64,000 nucleotides of DNA from Enterococcus mediterraneensis (GCF_900604485.1 NZ_UWOP01000001.1:2338825-2402824); one strand, 5' to 3'. Positions 36,975-45,758 are shown, counted from the stretch's first letter. The notes: a model not told the origin generated them from the sequence alone. A program made the numbers and translations.

Positions 36975-39356
36975 ATGCATCGAGGAAAAATAGCGGTTCG
37001 AAAAATCGTGGAATTCATTTTACGCCGGGGTGATTTAGATAATGGCGGAAGAAGCGGGCACACTGCTTTGGAAGGCGCCAGGATCCACCGCAAGTTGCAG
37101 GCCGCTGCCGGTGATGAGTATCAAAAAGAAGTTTTTCTGAAAATCGAAAGTCAATTAGGGGAAGATCAACTGATCGTAGAAGGCAGAGCAGATGGAATCT
37201 TTAAAAAAGATGACCGCTGGGTGATCGATGAAATCAAAACTTCGGAAGTCGCATTTGAAGATCTGTCCGAAGATCAAATCGAGCTTTTTTTCTTTCAGGC
37301 AATGGTTTACGCTTATATTTATGGCACGGAACAACAAGTGACAGAGATCGATGTCCAATTGACTTATTACCAGACAACAGAAGAATTGATTACACGACAA
37401 GTACGTCATTATACACTTACTGAACTGGAAGATTTTTATCAAAATCTGATCCAAGAGTATCATAAGTGGCTTTTATTCCAAGAAGAATGGCGGGAAAAAC
37501 GCAATGCTTCGCTGCAAACATTGGTGTTTCCTTATGAAGGATATCGTAAAGGACAGCGGGAACTAGCAGTCGCCGCCTATAAGACCCTGAAAACAAAGCA
37601 AAAGTTATTTGTTGAAGCGCCGACTGGGACCGGAAAAACAATCTCGACATTGTTTCCGGCGTTAAAGGCGCTAGGAGAAGATGAGGCGGATCGGATCTTT
37701 TATCTGACCGCTAAGACGATTACTCGCCAAGTGGCTGAAGAAGCGCTGAAACGATTGGATCAAATCGGCGCCCAAGTGAAAGTAATCACTCTGACGGCAA
37801 AAGATAAGATCGCTTTTGCTGAAGAAAATACCCAAAACCCCGAAGATAATCCTTATTCGAAAGGTTATTACAATCGAGTCAACGATGGTGTATGGGATCT
37901 CTTGCACCATGAAAATCTCATCACGCGGGAAGTTATCGAGCACTATGCCCGCAAACATATGCTTTCGCCCTTTGAGTTTTCGTTAGATATCAGTCTTTGG
38001 TGTGATGTGATCATTGGTGATTATAACTATCTGTTCGATCCTACCGTTTATCTGCGGCGTTTTTTCGAAGAGAATGAGGAAGAATATTTCTTTTTGATTG
38101 ATGAAGCTCACAATCTAGTCAGTCGTTCCCGCGAGATGTATTCTGCCCAGTTATCATCTCTCAAAGGCGAACTGCTATATGAAAAAATCGGAAAAGAGCA
38201 TCAAAAACTGCGGCGAGCACTCAATAAAGTCACTAAAGAATTCAAAAAAATCGACGCGATCGGAAAAGAGGATGGCTGGACATTCCATCATCAGCAAGCA
38301 CCTGCGGAACAATTGATCAAAACACTTTATGCGTTGCAAGAAAAAATCAAAGAATGGCTGGCGGCGTTTCCGGAAGATAGCGCCCATGAACTGATATTGG
38401 ACTATTACTTTGATCTGCTGCATTTTTTAAAGATTAGTGAATTTTACGACGATCATTATGAAACGACGATCCAGCGAAGTGCAAATGAGCTTATCATCAA
38501 ACAGTTTTGCATGGAGCCCGCACCTTTTTTGAAGGATAGTCTCAATAAGGGCAAAGCAAGTATTCTTTTTTCGGCTAGTTTGAGTCCGTTGTCTTATTAT
38601 CAAGAAGTTTTAGGCGGGGAAGCGGAAGCTTTGCGTTATAAACTGCCCAGCCCATTTGAAGAACAACAACAAAAGATTTTGATCACTAATTATATCCAAA
38701 CTACTTATCAAAAAAGACAAGAAAGTCTGCCGAAAATCGTGGCGGCTGTCTATCAGATGGTGGAAACGAAAATCGGAAATTATATGGTATTCTTCCCCTC
38801 TTATCGCTATCTGGATGAAGCAGTGGATCTATTTAAAGAGACATATCCCGAAATCAATGTTTTGATTCAAGATACCAAGATGGATGAAGCGGAACGAGAA
38901 GCGTTTTTGGAAAAATTCGTAGCAGATCCTGAACGGTCGCTGGTTGCTTTCTGCGTTTTAGGCGGGATCTTTTCTGAAGGGATCGACTTGAAAGGAACGC
39001 GTCTGATCGGAACAGCGATCGTAGGTGTCGGACTACCGCAACTCAATCCTGAACAGGAATTGATCCGCAGTTATTATGATGAAAAAAATCATCAAGGGTT
39101 CGATTATGCCTACCAGCTGCCGGGAATGAACAAAGTTTTGCAAGCAGCGGGGCGGGTGATTCGCGGCAGTCATGATCATGGTGTCGTTTTGCTATTGGAC
39201 CAGCGTTTCAATACAACAAGATATAAAAAGCTGTTCCCGCTTCATTGGCACTCAGCAACAGTCGTTTATCAACCGAATCAGCTATCTGACGAACTGCAAA
39301 AATTTTGGGAGTCACGAGACGTTTCAGCGAGTGATAAGCTGAGTACTGCTGAGTAA
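36975..39356 (+). CDS. DinG/XPD-like helicase fused to PD-(D/E)XK nuclease, Fe-S site lost
   Basis: A 793-residue protein. Residues 1-170 form a RecB/Cas4-like nuclease (Asp73, Glu86, Lys88 in EGRADGIF...VIDEIKTS). The helicase has Walker A APTGTGKT (215-222), DEAH box LIDEAHNL and motif VI QAAGRVIRG, as in superfamily 2 XPD/DinG enzymes that unwind 5'-3'. The segment NPEDNPYSKGYYNRVND corresponds to the Fe-S domain of relatives, but the four expected cysteines read Ala280, Gln287, Asn292 and Ser331. ATG 36975 follows AGGAGG by 8 bases. It is probably a DNA repair enzyme; the partner and substrate are unknown. Confidence 0.85.
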   Translation: MHRGKIAVRKIVEFILRRGDLDNGGRSGHTALEGARIHRKLQAAAGDEYQKEVFLKIESQLGEDQLIVEGRADGIFKKDDRWVIDEIKTSEVAFEDLSEDQIELFFFQAMVYAYIYGTEQQVTEIDVQLTYYQTTEELITRQVRHYTLTELEDFYQNLIQEYHKWLLFQEEWREKRNASLQTLVFPYEGYRKGQRELAVAAYKTLKTKQKLFVEAPTGTGKTISTLFPALKALGEDEADRIFYLTAKTITRQVAEEALKRLDQIGAQVKVITLTAKDKIAFAEENTQNPEDNPYSKGYYNRVNDGVWDLLHHENLITREVIEHYARKHMLSPFEFSLDISLWCDVIIGDYNYLFDPTVYLRRFFEENEEEYFFLIDEAHNLVSRSREMYSAQLSSLKGELLYEKIGKEHQKLRRALNKVTKEFKKIDAIGKEDGWTFHHQQAPAEQLIKTLYALQEKIKEWLAAFPEDSAHELILDYYFDLLHFLKISEFYDDHYETTIQRSANELIIKQFCMEPAPFLKDSLNKGKASILFSASLSPLSYYQEVLGGEAEALRYKLPSPFEEQQQKILITNYIQTTYQKRQESLPKIVAAVYQMVETKIGNYMVFFPSYRYLDEAVDLFKETYPEINVLIQDTKMDEAEREAFLEKFVADPERSLVAFCVLGGIFSEGIDLKGTRLIGTAIVGVGLPQLNPEQELIRSYYDEKNHQGFDYAYQLPGMNKVLQAAGRVIRGSHDHGVVLLLDQRFNTTRYKKLFPLHWHSATVVYQPNQLSDELQKFWESRDVSASDKLSTAE

Positions 39357-39526
39357 AAGAAGGTGAAATGAATCGTGTTTTTTTAAAACCTAGGAATTTT
39401 TGAAAAAATGGTTTATTACAGCTTTTTTCATCCACTAGATAGTTATTTTTTTAACAAGTTGACTTGCTTTACTTAATTCTGATAATGAGCTACCCTAGGA
39501 TAAATTTATAGGGAAGGGTGTTTTTT

Positions 39527-39718
39527 ATGGATCGTTCGCAATTGAGAAAAGATCAAGTTTATTTTGCTAAAGTAGTTGGCTGTAATCATTTGCAGAAAGT
39601 CCGAATCATGACGATTTTAAGTAGATGTGCGACTGTCGAGCTGATAGAGGGCGGAAAAAATGGTGTTGTAAAATTAGACCATATCTTTTGTGTCGACCAA
39701 GAAGCCCAAGCTCAATAG
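39527..39718 (+). CDS. Small protein of unknown function
   Basis: A 63-residue protein, not recognised. It starts MDRSQLRKDQVYFAKVVGC and alternates short hydrophobic strands with charged residues, suggesting a small beta-barrel (SH3/KOW-like) fold. ATG 39527 follows GGAAGGG; the frame also opens at GTG 39518. A good ribosome site and a terminator at 39766-39802 support a real gene. Confidence 0.6.
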   Translation: MDRSQLRKDQVYFAKVVGCNHLQKVRIMTILSRCATVELIEGGKNGVVKLDHIFCVDQEAQAQ

Positions 39719-39765
39719 TTGTTTAATATAGATGATAGAAATCTGAAAAATAGCATTAAAGATCC

Positions 39766-39802
39766 AAAAAATCCGCGAGTGCATTTTCTCTCGCGGTTTT
39801 TT
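39766..39802 (+). terminator. Terminator after the 63-aa gene
   Basis: AAAAAATCCGCGAG pairs with CTCGCGGTTTTTT around an 11-base loop. Confidence 0.85.
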
Positions 39803-39885
39803 ACGGCTCTTATAAAAAGAAGTTTAAATTTCGACAGGAAACTGCTATTCTATAGGAGATAAAAAAGGTGTAAGGAGAACAAATC

Positions 39886-40818
39886 GTGGGAAAAATAAGA
39901 GCGCAACATGAACAAATGGAAACTTTAAAAAAGATCAGTGTCGTTTTGATCTCGGGGATCACTTCGGCTGTTTCATTGAACTTTTTTTTGATTCCGGCAA
40001 AAGTCCTTTCAGCAGGAATGAACGGGGTCGCACAGATCATTGTCGCGCTGGGATTTCGCTATTTTGATATTCATTTGAGTACCGGACTATTCATCTTGCT
40101 GTTGAATATACCGATTTTTATATTGGGATTTATCAAACTAGGTAAATCATCGACTTTTTGGAGTTTTATCAATGTCGTCTGTGTTTCTCTGGTCACTATG
40201 ATCATACCTCAAGGAGAAGTCACCAATAATATTTTGATGAATTCACTGATGGGTGGCGTCTTACTGGGGATCGGTTCCGGTTTTTCATTGAAAATGGGTT
40301 TTACGACCGGCGGGATGGATATTTTATCACTGGTGCTGTCAAAAACTACTGGGAAAACTGTCGGTAAATACATGTTTATGCTAAATGGGATCATCATTAT
40401 GGTAGCAGGATTCATTTTTAGTTGGGAAAGTGCATTGTATACGATCATTTCTATTTATTGTATGAGTCATGTGGTGGATATGATCCATACTAGCCATCAA
40501 AAAGTCACGGCAATGATCATCACTACCAAACCAGACGAAGTGGGCAAAAATATTTCTGAGCATGTTTTCCGCGGGATGACGCTGCTTCCTTCTGTGGGCG
40601 GCTATTCAGGTGTTCCAGGGAAAACGATCGTGATGGTGATCACTCGTTATGAATTATATGATTTGGAACAAGCTGTCATTGAAGCTGATGAAAATGCCTT
40701 TGTCAATATCTTGCCAACCCAATCGATCATGGGACGATTCGCCAGCGAAGACGACCAACGGACATTTAAAGCGACTGGGAAATTTCCTGAAATGAAGATC
40801 CAGAAAAAAAGCCGTTGA
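39886..40818 (+). CDS. YitT family membrane protein (DUF161-DUF2179)
   Basis: A 310-residue protein with about five helices (YitT_membrane, residues ~20-215, with FLIPAKVLSAGMNGVAQII and GFTTGGMDILSLVLS) and a cytoplasmic DUF2179 domain (~230-300, with VGGYSGVPGKTIVMVITRYE). The function is not established. The GTG start has AAGGAGAAC in front. Firmicutes carry several such paralogues. Confidence 0.88.
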   Translation: MGKIRAQHEQMETLKKISVVLISGITSAVSLNFFLIPAKVLSAGMNGVAQIIVALGFRYFDIHLSTGLFILLLNIPIFILGFIKLGKSSTFWSFINVVCVSLVTMIIPQGEVTNNILMNSLMGGVLLGIGSGFSLKMGFTTGGMDILSLVLSKTTGKTVGKYMFMLNGIIIMVAGFIFSWESALYTIISIYCMSHVVDMIHTSHQKVTAMIITTKPDEVGKNISEHVFRGMTLLPSVGGYSGVPGKTIVMVITRYELYDLEQAVIEADENAFVNILPTQSIMGRFASEDDQRTFKATGKFPEMKIQKKSR

Positions 40819-40910
40819 GTATTTTTAACGACAAATTGATTGAAAGAGATTGTTTTTAACCAGATTTTTTTAAGGAAAATTTTTTATCAAAAATCTGACG
40901 CGAAACTTCA

Positions 40911-40939
40911 TTTACAAATACTGGAAAACAAGGTATTAT
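40911..40939 (+). promoter_or_regulatory. Sigma-A promoter of the SufT-like gene
   Basis: TTTACA and TATTAT with a 17-base spacer, 34 bases before the chosen start. Confidence 0.6.
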
Positions 40940-40972
40940 TTGGAAAGAAATGACCAAAGGAGGCTTATGCAA

Positions 40973-41308
40973 ATGAGTCAACAATATACTGAACAAGAAG
41001 TCACTGACATCAAGGAACGCGTATTGACAGCTTTAGAAACTGTGATCGACCCTGAATTAGGTATCGATATCGTCAACCTTGGATTAATATATGAAATCGA
41101 ATTTGATGGAGAAACTGGTGATACGATCGTCAAAATGACCCTAACGACAATGGGCTGTCCGTTAGCAGATATCCTCACTGACCAAATCCATCAAGCGTTG
41201 GCAGAAGTGCCAGAAGTAAAAAATATCGAAGTAAAATTAGTTTGGTATCCTGCTTGGACGACAGATAAGATGTCCAGATACGCCAGAATAGCATTGGGTA
41301 TACGGTAA
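40973..41308 (+). CDS. sufT: SufT-like MIP18/DUF59 protein; 3' end supplied by the integrated element
   Basis: A 111-residue DUF59 (MIP18/PaaD-like) protein; relatives help deliver Fe-S clusters. VIDPELGIDIVNLGLIYEIE and TTMGCPLADIL are the family blocks, with the conserved cysteine in the latter. I chose ATG 40973, 9 bases after AAAGGAGG. The element at 41242-53600 is integrated at the WYPAW codons, so the last 16 codons belong to the element yet restore the same sequence. The native end remains at 53583-53649. The protein is therefore predicted intact. Confidence 0.9.
   Translation: MSQQYTEQEVTDIKERVLTALETVIDPELGIDIVNLGLIYEIEFDGETGDTIVKMTLTTMGCPLADILTDQIHQALAEVPEVKNIEVKLVWYPAWTTDKMSRYARIALGIR
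41242..41259 (+). repeat. attL core, 18 bp
   Basis: TTGGTATCCTGCTTGGAC, identical to 53583-53600. It lies within the SufT codons for W-Y-P-A-W and marks the left boundary of the element. Confidence 0.9.
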
Positions 41309-41486
41309 TTCTGTCACATCAGTGTTTTACAGTGATTTGTACAGGTCCTTATCCAACTGGAGCAACTGTGAGTTACATTTATAACGGAGTCCAGAGCGGT
41401 TTTATTCTGGCTTGTCCACAGAAATATGCAAAGTAAACAAGAGTCCTTCCTTGTGTCAGAAATGGCATGAGGGAGGGCTTTTTGCG

Positions 41487-42470
41487 TTGTTTGAAGATAT
41501 AAAACTGCAAGACTTATTAGAAGAAATGATAGTAACAGATGAAGCCAGAGGGCTTACAGTTAAGTCAGTGTCCAAGAACAAAAAGCTATTGTCAGTGTTT
41601 TTTGCATGGCTTGACAGGGAACACAGCGTTACCACTCTTGCTGGCGTTAAAACAGCACATATCAGAAAATTTATGGTGTTTAAATATAACGCTGGTGTAC
41701 GTGAAAGCTATGTAAACAGCTATTTGCGGGCAATTAGGGCACTGTTTACTTTCTGTGAGAATGAAGAGTATATACAGCCTTCTGAGAACCCTTGCTTGCG
41801 TGTGCAGTGGATGCGTGAAAGCAAGCCAGTCATACGTGCATGGTCTGATAGTGATATTAAGAAAATGTTGCAGTATACGCAGAAGCAAGCAACAGAAAAG
41901 CGCAGGAAGGCTAATAATCACAGAGGACTGTGTTCCCTATTTGTAGCAGAACGCAACAGATTAATGGTGATGACTCTTGCTGATACTGGTTTGCGGATCA
42001 GTGAGCTAGAGAATTTAACAGATAACACATTTCAAAAGGACAGTATTCTAGTCATCAACGGTAAAGGAAAGAAATCACGTGTACTTTATTGTTCACCATT
42101 GATATATAAGCAAAAACTGAAATATGACAGAGCTAAAGCACGTTACTTTGCTACTAGAAAAGACATTACACAGCAAGACTTTGTATTTCTGACAAAGGCA
42201 GGTGAAAAACTATCTACTGACATTGCCCAACGCTTTGTTAAACAGATTGCTAAAGCTGCAGGCGTGAATGAGCAGCTTAGAGCTAGTCCACACACGTTTA
42301 GACACTACTTCACGCAGAAGCTTATAGAAAATACAGATGTGTACACAGTCCAGCGGCTTTTAGGACACGCAAGTATTAAGACCACTGAAACATACTTGAA
42401 CAGTATGGAAAACAAGCAAGTACTGGCGGCAGGTCTGAAAGCAGCTCCACTGTCTAATCTACGTAAATAA
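41487..42470 (+). CDS. int: Tyrosine recombinase/integrase
   Basis: A 327-residue site-specific recombinase. An N-terminal SAM-like core-binding domain (about 5-100) precedes the catalytic domain. The active residues are visible: Arg170 (ADTGLRISEL), the beta-hairpin lysine in GKGKKSR, His269 and Arg272 (SPHTFRHYF), His294 (LLGHASIKTTETY) and Tyr303. I favour TTG 41487, 9 bases after GAGGGAGGG; the frame extends to TTG 41412. It reads away from attL. No excisionase is recognised. It should act on the 18-bp sites in the SufT gene. Confidence 0.92.
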   Translation: MFEDIKLQDLLEEMIVTDEARGLTVKSVSKNKKLLSVFFAWLDREHSVTTLAGVKTAHIRKFMVFKYNAGVRESYVNSYLRAIRALFTFCENEEYIQPSENPCLRVQWMRESKPVIRAWSDSDIKKMLQYTQKQATEKRRKANNHRGLCSLFVAERNRLMVMTLADTGLRISELENLTDNTFQKDSILVINGKGKKSRVLYCSPLIYKQKLKYDRAKARYFATRKDITQQDFVFLTKAGEKLSTDIAQRFVKQIAKAAGVNEQLRASPHTFRHYFTQKLIENTDVYTVQRLLGHASIKTTETYLNSMENKQVLAAGLKAAPLSNLRK

Positions 42471-42907
42471 GCATAAAAAAAGACTACTGCGCTAACAGTA
42501 GCCATAGCATTTGAAAACTGAATAAACAGAGATCAAACCCCTAACAAAGTACCTATATTGTACAGTATTTCTGCTGTAATTTCAAGTGGTTTGTCGCTCT
42601 GTCAGCGTTCTTTAAGGAAGTTCTTCTGCTGTGAGTGAAGGAACAGAGGTCTGCAGCATGACCGCCACACAAAACTTGCTGACAACAGTTGGAATTACTG
42701 GTATTACTGTTGATTGTGATAGGTGACTGCTACCTACCAGTTAAAAAGGCAGGTGGAGGAAGCCTTTAGGAGGGCTGCTTCCAGACCAGATATGCTGTAT
42801 TACATGAGTTGACAGCCTGAACACACAGCTGCAGTAATGACTGTTTGAACAAACTAACTCAATCTGGCTGGTTCCGCAAGGGTAAGGTGAGCGGATAATT
42901 GCAGTAA

Positions 42908-42951
42908 GTCTATACACAGCCGTTTATAGATATTTTAATGTCTATACACAG
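42908..42951 (+). repeat. Direct repeat GTCTATACACAG x2
   Basis: Identical 12-mers at 42908-42919 and 42940-42951, 32 bases apart, in the non-coding region. Confidence 0.7.
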
Positions 42952-43321
42952 TCCTTGCAGATATTTTTCAGTATCTGCTGACGTTATAGAAGTAACTTTT
43001 TTACTTCTTAGGGGAGAGTCTGCCACAGCCCTTACAGGCAGACCATGATAGAGCAGTATGCCCATAGAATGCCTGCACAGGCTCTTTAGATACAGTCCTA
43101 GCATGAAATTACCTGCAAACTATTAACGTGCTGTATAAGCTCTATTTTGCCCTGTGTGACTGTAAGAAAAAGACGCAACATTGCTAGGCAGTTAAACACC
43201 TTGCCTTCCAGTTACTTTCCGTTTATTACCCTAACTTATGTGCATCTGACAGGAATAAACGCATTCTGTTCAACAGGTATCTAAACAGTGTGATAGTAGC
43301 AAGAGTGTCTACCTGTGCTTA

Positions 43322-43386
43322 CAGTGATCCTGCAGTGTGATTGACAGCATGGCAGTGTGGCAGTGATCCTGCAGCATGATTGACAG
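43322..43386 (+). repeat. Iteron-like direct repeat, 26 bp x2
   Basis: Copies at 43322-43347 and 43361-43386 match at 24 of 26 positions, start CAGTGATCCTGCAG and end ATGATTGACAG or GTGATTGACAG, period 39 bases. They lie 450 bases upstream of the winged-helix gene. Confidence 0.75.
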
Positions 43387-43578
43387 GTGGCTTGCAGTGC
43401 CTGTGACTCTGGCTAGACTGTTCAGCGTTGCGTTATTGCCTGTTTTTTCCCCCTGCAGTATGGCAAATAAAGCAGCTATTCATTATGTTGGTGTCTGTTT
43501 GCCTATGAAGCAGTATATATGGCTGTCAGCTCCCTAACTTATCAGGAAAAATCAGCCTAAAATTGAATATAACGCAAA

Positions 43579-43629
43579 AGGCCTTGAAATTTCTGCAACA
43601 ATGAAGCAGAGGTTTCAGGGTCTTTTTTT
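43579..43629 (+). terminator. Terminator closing the non-coding region
   Basis: CCTTGAAA-n-CTGC pairs with GCAG-n-TTTCAGG and is followed by seven Ts. Confidence 0.8.
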
Positions 43630-43799
43630 GTTTTAGCTGAAAAAACTTTTAAAAAGTATGTCCCCTTTTGAAAAAAAAACTTGAATAAGTAAGTGTAAGG
43701 CGTTACACAGTTTCCCTGTTTACATACATAGCCACATGGCAGCTTTGCAGATATTTTTGCAGCACATAGGTCACACCTTTACAAACAGGAGGAAACAAA

Positions 43800-43853
43800 G
43801 TGAACATCAAGAAAAACATTAGGAGCAGCAACGTTGGTACAGGGTCCCGATAA
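43800..43853 (+). CDS. 17-aa leader peptide overlapping the winged-helix gene
   Basis: GTG 43800 sits 6 bases after a perfect AGGAGG and opens 17 codons (MNIKKNIRSSNVGTGSR) ending at TAA 43851-43853. The main gene starts at TTG 43834 in another frame, inside this leader. The stronger ribosome site belongs to the leader, so translation of the main gene may depend on coupling. No homologue is recognised. Confidence 0.5.
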   Translation: MNIKKNIRSSNVGTGSR

Positions 43854-44718
43854 AAAGTTAGTTAGAGTAATTCAAGCTGACTTAGAAACGGAAGAGATAT
43901 TGACAGAGGATGTACAGTATTTCAGAAGAAAGCGGGAACCTTATGAAAGCAAGTGTACTTTTTGGAAAAAGGAAGGAGATGATCGCACGTTTTTCAATAC
44001 AAGGATGGAAAACTGGGAACAATTCATTAACAGCAATGCTATAAGTAACGCATTAGTAGGTCATGCACTTTATCTGGCAACGTATATGCACTACGACAAC
44101 ATTATTTATCACAATGAGCGTGATAAGTATCCTGCTAATGCAGAAGGTATTGCTGAAATTATGGGATTGAGCAAGCGCTCTGCAACTAAGATACTGAAAG
44201 ACTTGCAAGCTGCTGGTTTAATTACCGTTGAAACAAAGGAAGTTCTGGACAAGCAGTTTACCTGTTACAAACTGAATGATACCTATTTCTACCGTGGGCA
44301 GTTTGTCAAAGATGGCGGAAAGTACAATCATACGACAAAGGCTTTTAACTCAGTTATTCAACAGCTATACTTAGAAAACAATGCAGCGACACTGGCTTTT
44401 ATCGCAAAAATGCTACCGTTTTTGGATAAGGAAACTAACATTTTAGCAGTAAACCAGCACAGAGATATTAACTTTGAGGCATTACAGCACATGAAACTAG
44501 AGGACGCTGCAAAGATAGCGGGTATAAGCAGGCAAGCAGCCGCTAATATTATCAATAAAGCAAAGTATCACGGCATATGGGCAATAGCTAAAATCATTAC
44601 TGGTAAGACAGTTAGATACAAGCTAAACCCAGATATTGCAACTAGACAAGCAGGAGTTACTGCTTTTGCTGACTCTGAAATGTTCAGAAGCGTTGAAGGA
44701 TCATATACTTTTAACTGA
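43834..44718 (+). CDS. Protein with two winged-helix domains, candidate replication initiator or regulator
   Basis: A 294-residue protein. Two helix-turn-helix segments are visible: GIAEIMGLSKRSATKILKDL (about 110-130) and DAAKIAGISRQAAANIINKA (about 229-249), each followed by a wing-like stretch. Two winged helices in a ~300-residue protein next to iteron-like repeats resembles plasmid and satellite Rep proteins, but no specific Rep family is recognised. It starts at TTG 43834 behind AGGAG and overlaps a leader peptide. A strong terminator follows at 44725-44763. Confidence 0.65.
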   Translation: MVQGPDKKLVRVIQADLETEEILTEDVQYFRRKREPYESKCTFWKKEGDDRTFFNTRMENWEQFINSNAISNALVGHALYLATYMHYDNIIYHNERDKYPANAEGIAEIMGLSKRSATKILKDLQAAGLITVETKEVLDKQFTCYKLNDTYFYRGQFVKDGGKYNHTTKAFNSVIQQLYLENNAATLAFIAKMLPFLDKETNILAVNQHRDINFEALQHMKLEDAAKIAGISRQAAANIINKAKYHGIWAIAKIITGKTVRYKLNPDIATRQAGVTAFADSEMFRSVEGSYTFN

Positions 44719-44724
44719 TTTTAG

Positions 44725-44763
44725 AGCAGGGGAAAACTGGAAACAGTTCTCCTGCTTTTTTTC
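44725..44763 (+). terminator. Terminator after the winged-helix gene
   Basis: AGCAGGGGAAAACTG and CAGTTCTCCTGCT pair around GAAA and run into seven Ts. Confidence 0.9.
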
Positions 44764-45201
44764 TTTACTGTCTATCAGAAAGACAGTGGCATTTTGGCAC
44801 TAAAAATTCTAAGCAACGTTAACAGTCTTGCCGCTATATGCAGAGGAAAACAGTTTATTTCACAGTTCTTTTTTTGCAAAAAGCTACAGTTTAGGTAAGT
44901 TTGCTGCACAGGGCAAAATGTGAAAGTCCTTGCGGCAGTTAGGGTACAGCGTTTTTAAAACTTGCTTAATATCTTTTTATTCTATTAGATTACTTTAAAA
45001 CTGAAACTAACAGAAATCATAATGCTAAGAACAAAGGCTAACGCCTTGCGCTGTCAGCAAGCTGCCAACGCATAATATATGAAAAACTAAACAGAATTTG
45101 AAAAGCATAAACAGCAGTACAGTATATATATATATAGCAGTAATTCAGTCTTGCTGTATGACTGTTTTAGAAGTATTTACTCTTTTAATTTTCCACACAC
45201 T

Positions 45202-45234
45202 GGAGCGTAAGCGACAGTTGGGAGCATTAGCGAC
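45202..45234 (+). repeat. Direct repeat GGAGCrTwAGCGAC x2
   Basis: GGAGCGTAAGCGAC (45202-45215) and GGAGCATTAGCGAC (45221-45234), 12 of 14 bases identical, period 19. Confidence 0.65.
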
Positions 45235-45454
45235 CATATAACTTTCAATCAACAGCGCTTTTATAAAGCGGCAGTGATTGCAATATATAAACTAGCAAAG
45301 AACAGCAAGAGTAATTTTCTTGTAAATAATATTTTGGCGTACTGATTATCAGCGTGCTAACAGATATAAAAAAGCATGAAAACAGTATAAAAATGCATGA
45401 TAACCGTTGTATGTTTACCAATTTTTATAGCTAATAGCCGTAAAAAAGAAATAG

Positions 45455-45484
45455 TTGCAACTGGCCAGTTTTATCTGATAGTAA
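45455..45484 (+). promoter_or_regulatory. Candidate promoter with palindromic operator for the tape measure operon
   Basis: TTGCAA, 18-base spacer, extended -10 TGATAGTAA. The 12-bp perfect palindrome AACTGGCCAGTT (45459-45470) overlaps the -35. The first gene starts 43 bases downstream. Confidence 0.5.
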
Positions 45485-45526
45485 AACTGCGTAAATTAAC
45501 CTATACAAAAAGGAGAAAACACTAGT

Positions 45527-45757
45527 ATGAAAAATGTACCAGATATGAAAGAGCAAATTTTTACAGATCTCATTGCGCCACACATTGTTCCTAAGCAGAC
45601 ACGTGCCGAGATTGCAGCAGAGTTCTATAAACTGAAACATGAATATGGCAATCTTGTCACTATCACACGTTATGCGGCGGCAAAGCGCATTGCAAAGACA
45701 ACGGTAACTGCAGCATTGCAGGCATTTCCAGAAAATGAAAAAGGGCAGGATCAGTAA
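45527..45757 (+). CDS. Small element protein A, paralogue of the next gene
   Basis: A 76-residue protein, family not recognised. The core IFTDLIAPHIVPKQ...AEFYKL...GNLVTITRYAAAKR aligns along its length with the following gene, so the two arose by tandem duplication. AAGGAG lies upstream of ATG 45527. The pattern is helical with a possible C-terminal DNA-binding helix. It heads the operon that runs to the tape measure gene. Confidence 0.65.
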   Translation: MKNVPDMKEQIFTDLIAPHIVPKQTRAEIAAEFYKLKHEYGNLVTITRYAAAKRIAKTTVTAALQAFPENEKGQDQ

Positions 45758-45758
45758 A

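Larger units (their letters stand above)
42471..43799. other. Structured non-coding region of the element (1.33 kb)
   Basis: No convincing gene on either strand. It contains strong local hairpins: AGAAGTAA/TTACTTCT at about 42988, GTCTGCC/GGCAGAC at about 43018-43043, ACAGGTA/TACCTGT at about 43274-43318, and GGAAGC/GCTTCC near 42757-42782. Two families of direct repeats are present (42908-42951 and 43322-43386). It is closed by a good terminator at 43579-43629, which implies that part is transcribed rightward. An untranslated RNA or a replication origin are both possible. Confidence 0.55.
44719..45526. other. Non-coding region of the element with repeats and a promoter
   Basis: 808 bases without a supported gene. 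It contains a terminator at the left, an alternating TATATATATATA run near 45123, a pair of 14-mers at 45202-45234, and a promoter with an overlapping palindrome at 45455-45484 serving the next operon. Confidence 0.55.

Noticed and set aside
40973..41308. SufT gene as interrupted by the element
   Set aside because: The element supplies an end coding exactly the same residues, so the gene is intact.
41440..41486. Terminator between attL and the integrase (CCTTCC/GGGAGG with T-run)
   Set aside because: The GGGAGGG arm is more useful as the integrase ribosome site and the stem is short with a wobble pair.
42910..43104. 64-codon minus-strand frame in the element
   Set aside because: No ribosome site; it crosses perfect hairpins and a direct repeat, better explained as non-coding.
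42471..43799. GOLLD or ROOL large RNA in the element
   Set aside because: Size and phage-like context fit, but I cannot recognise their conserved motifs by eye; left as a search to run.
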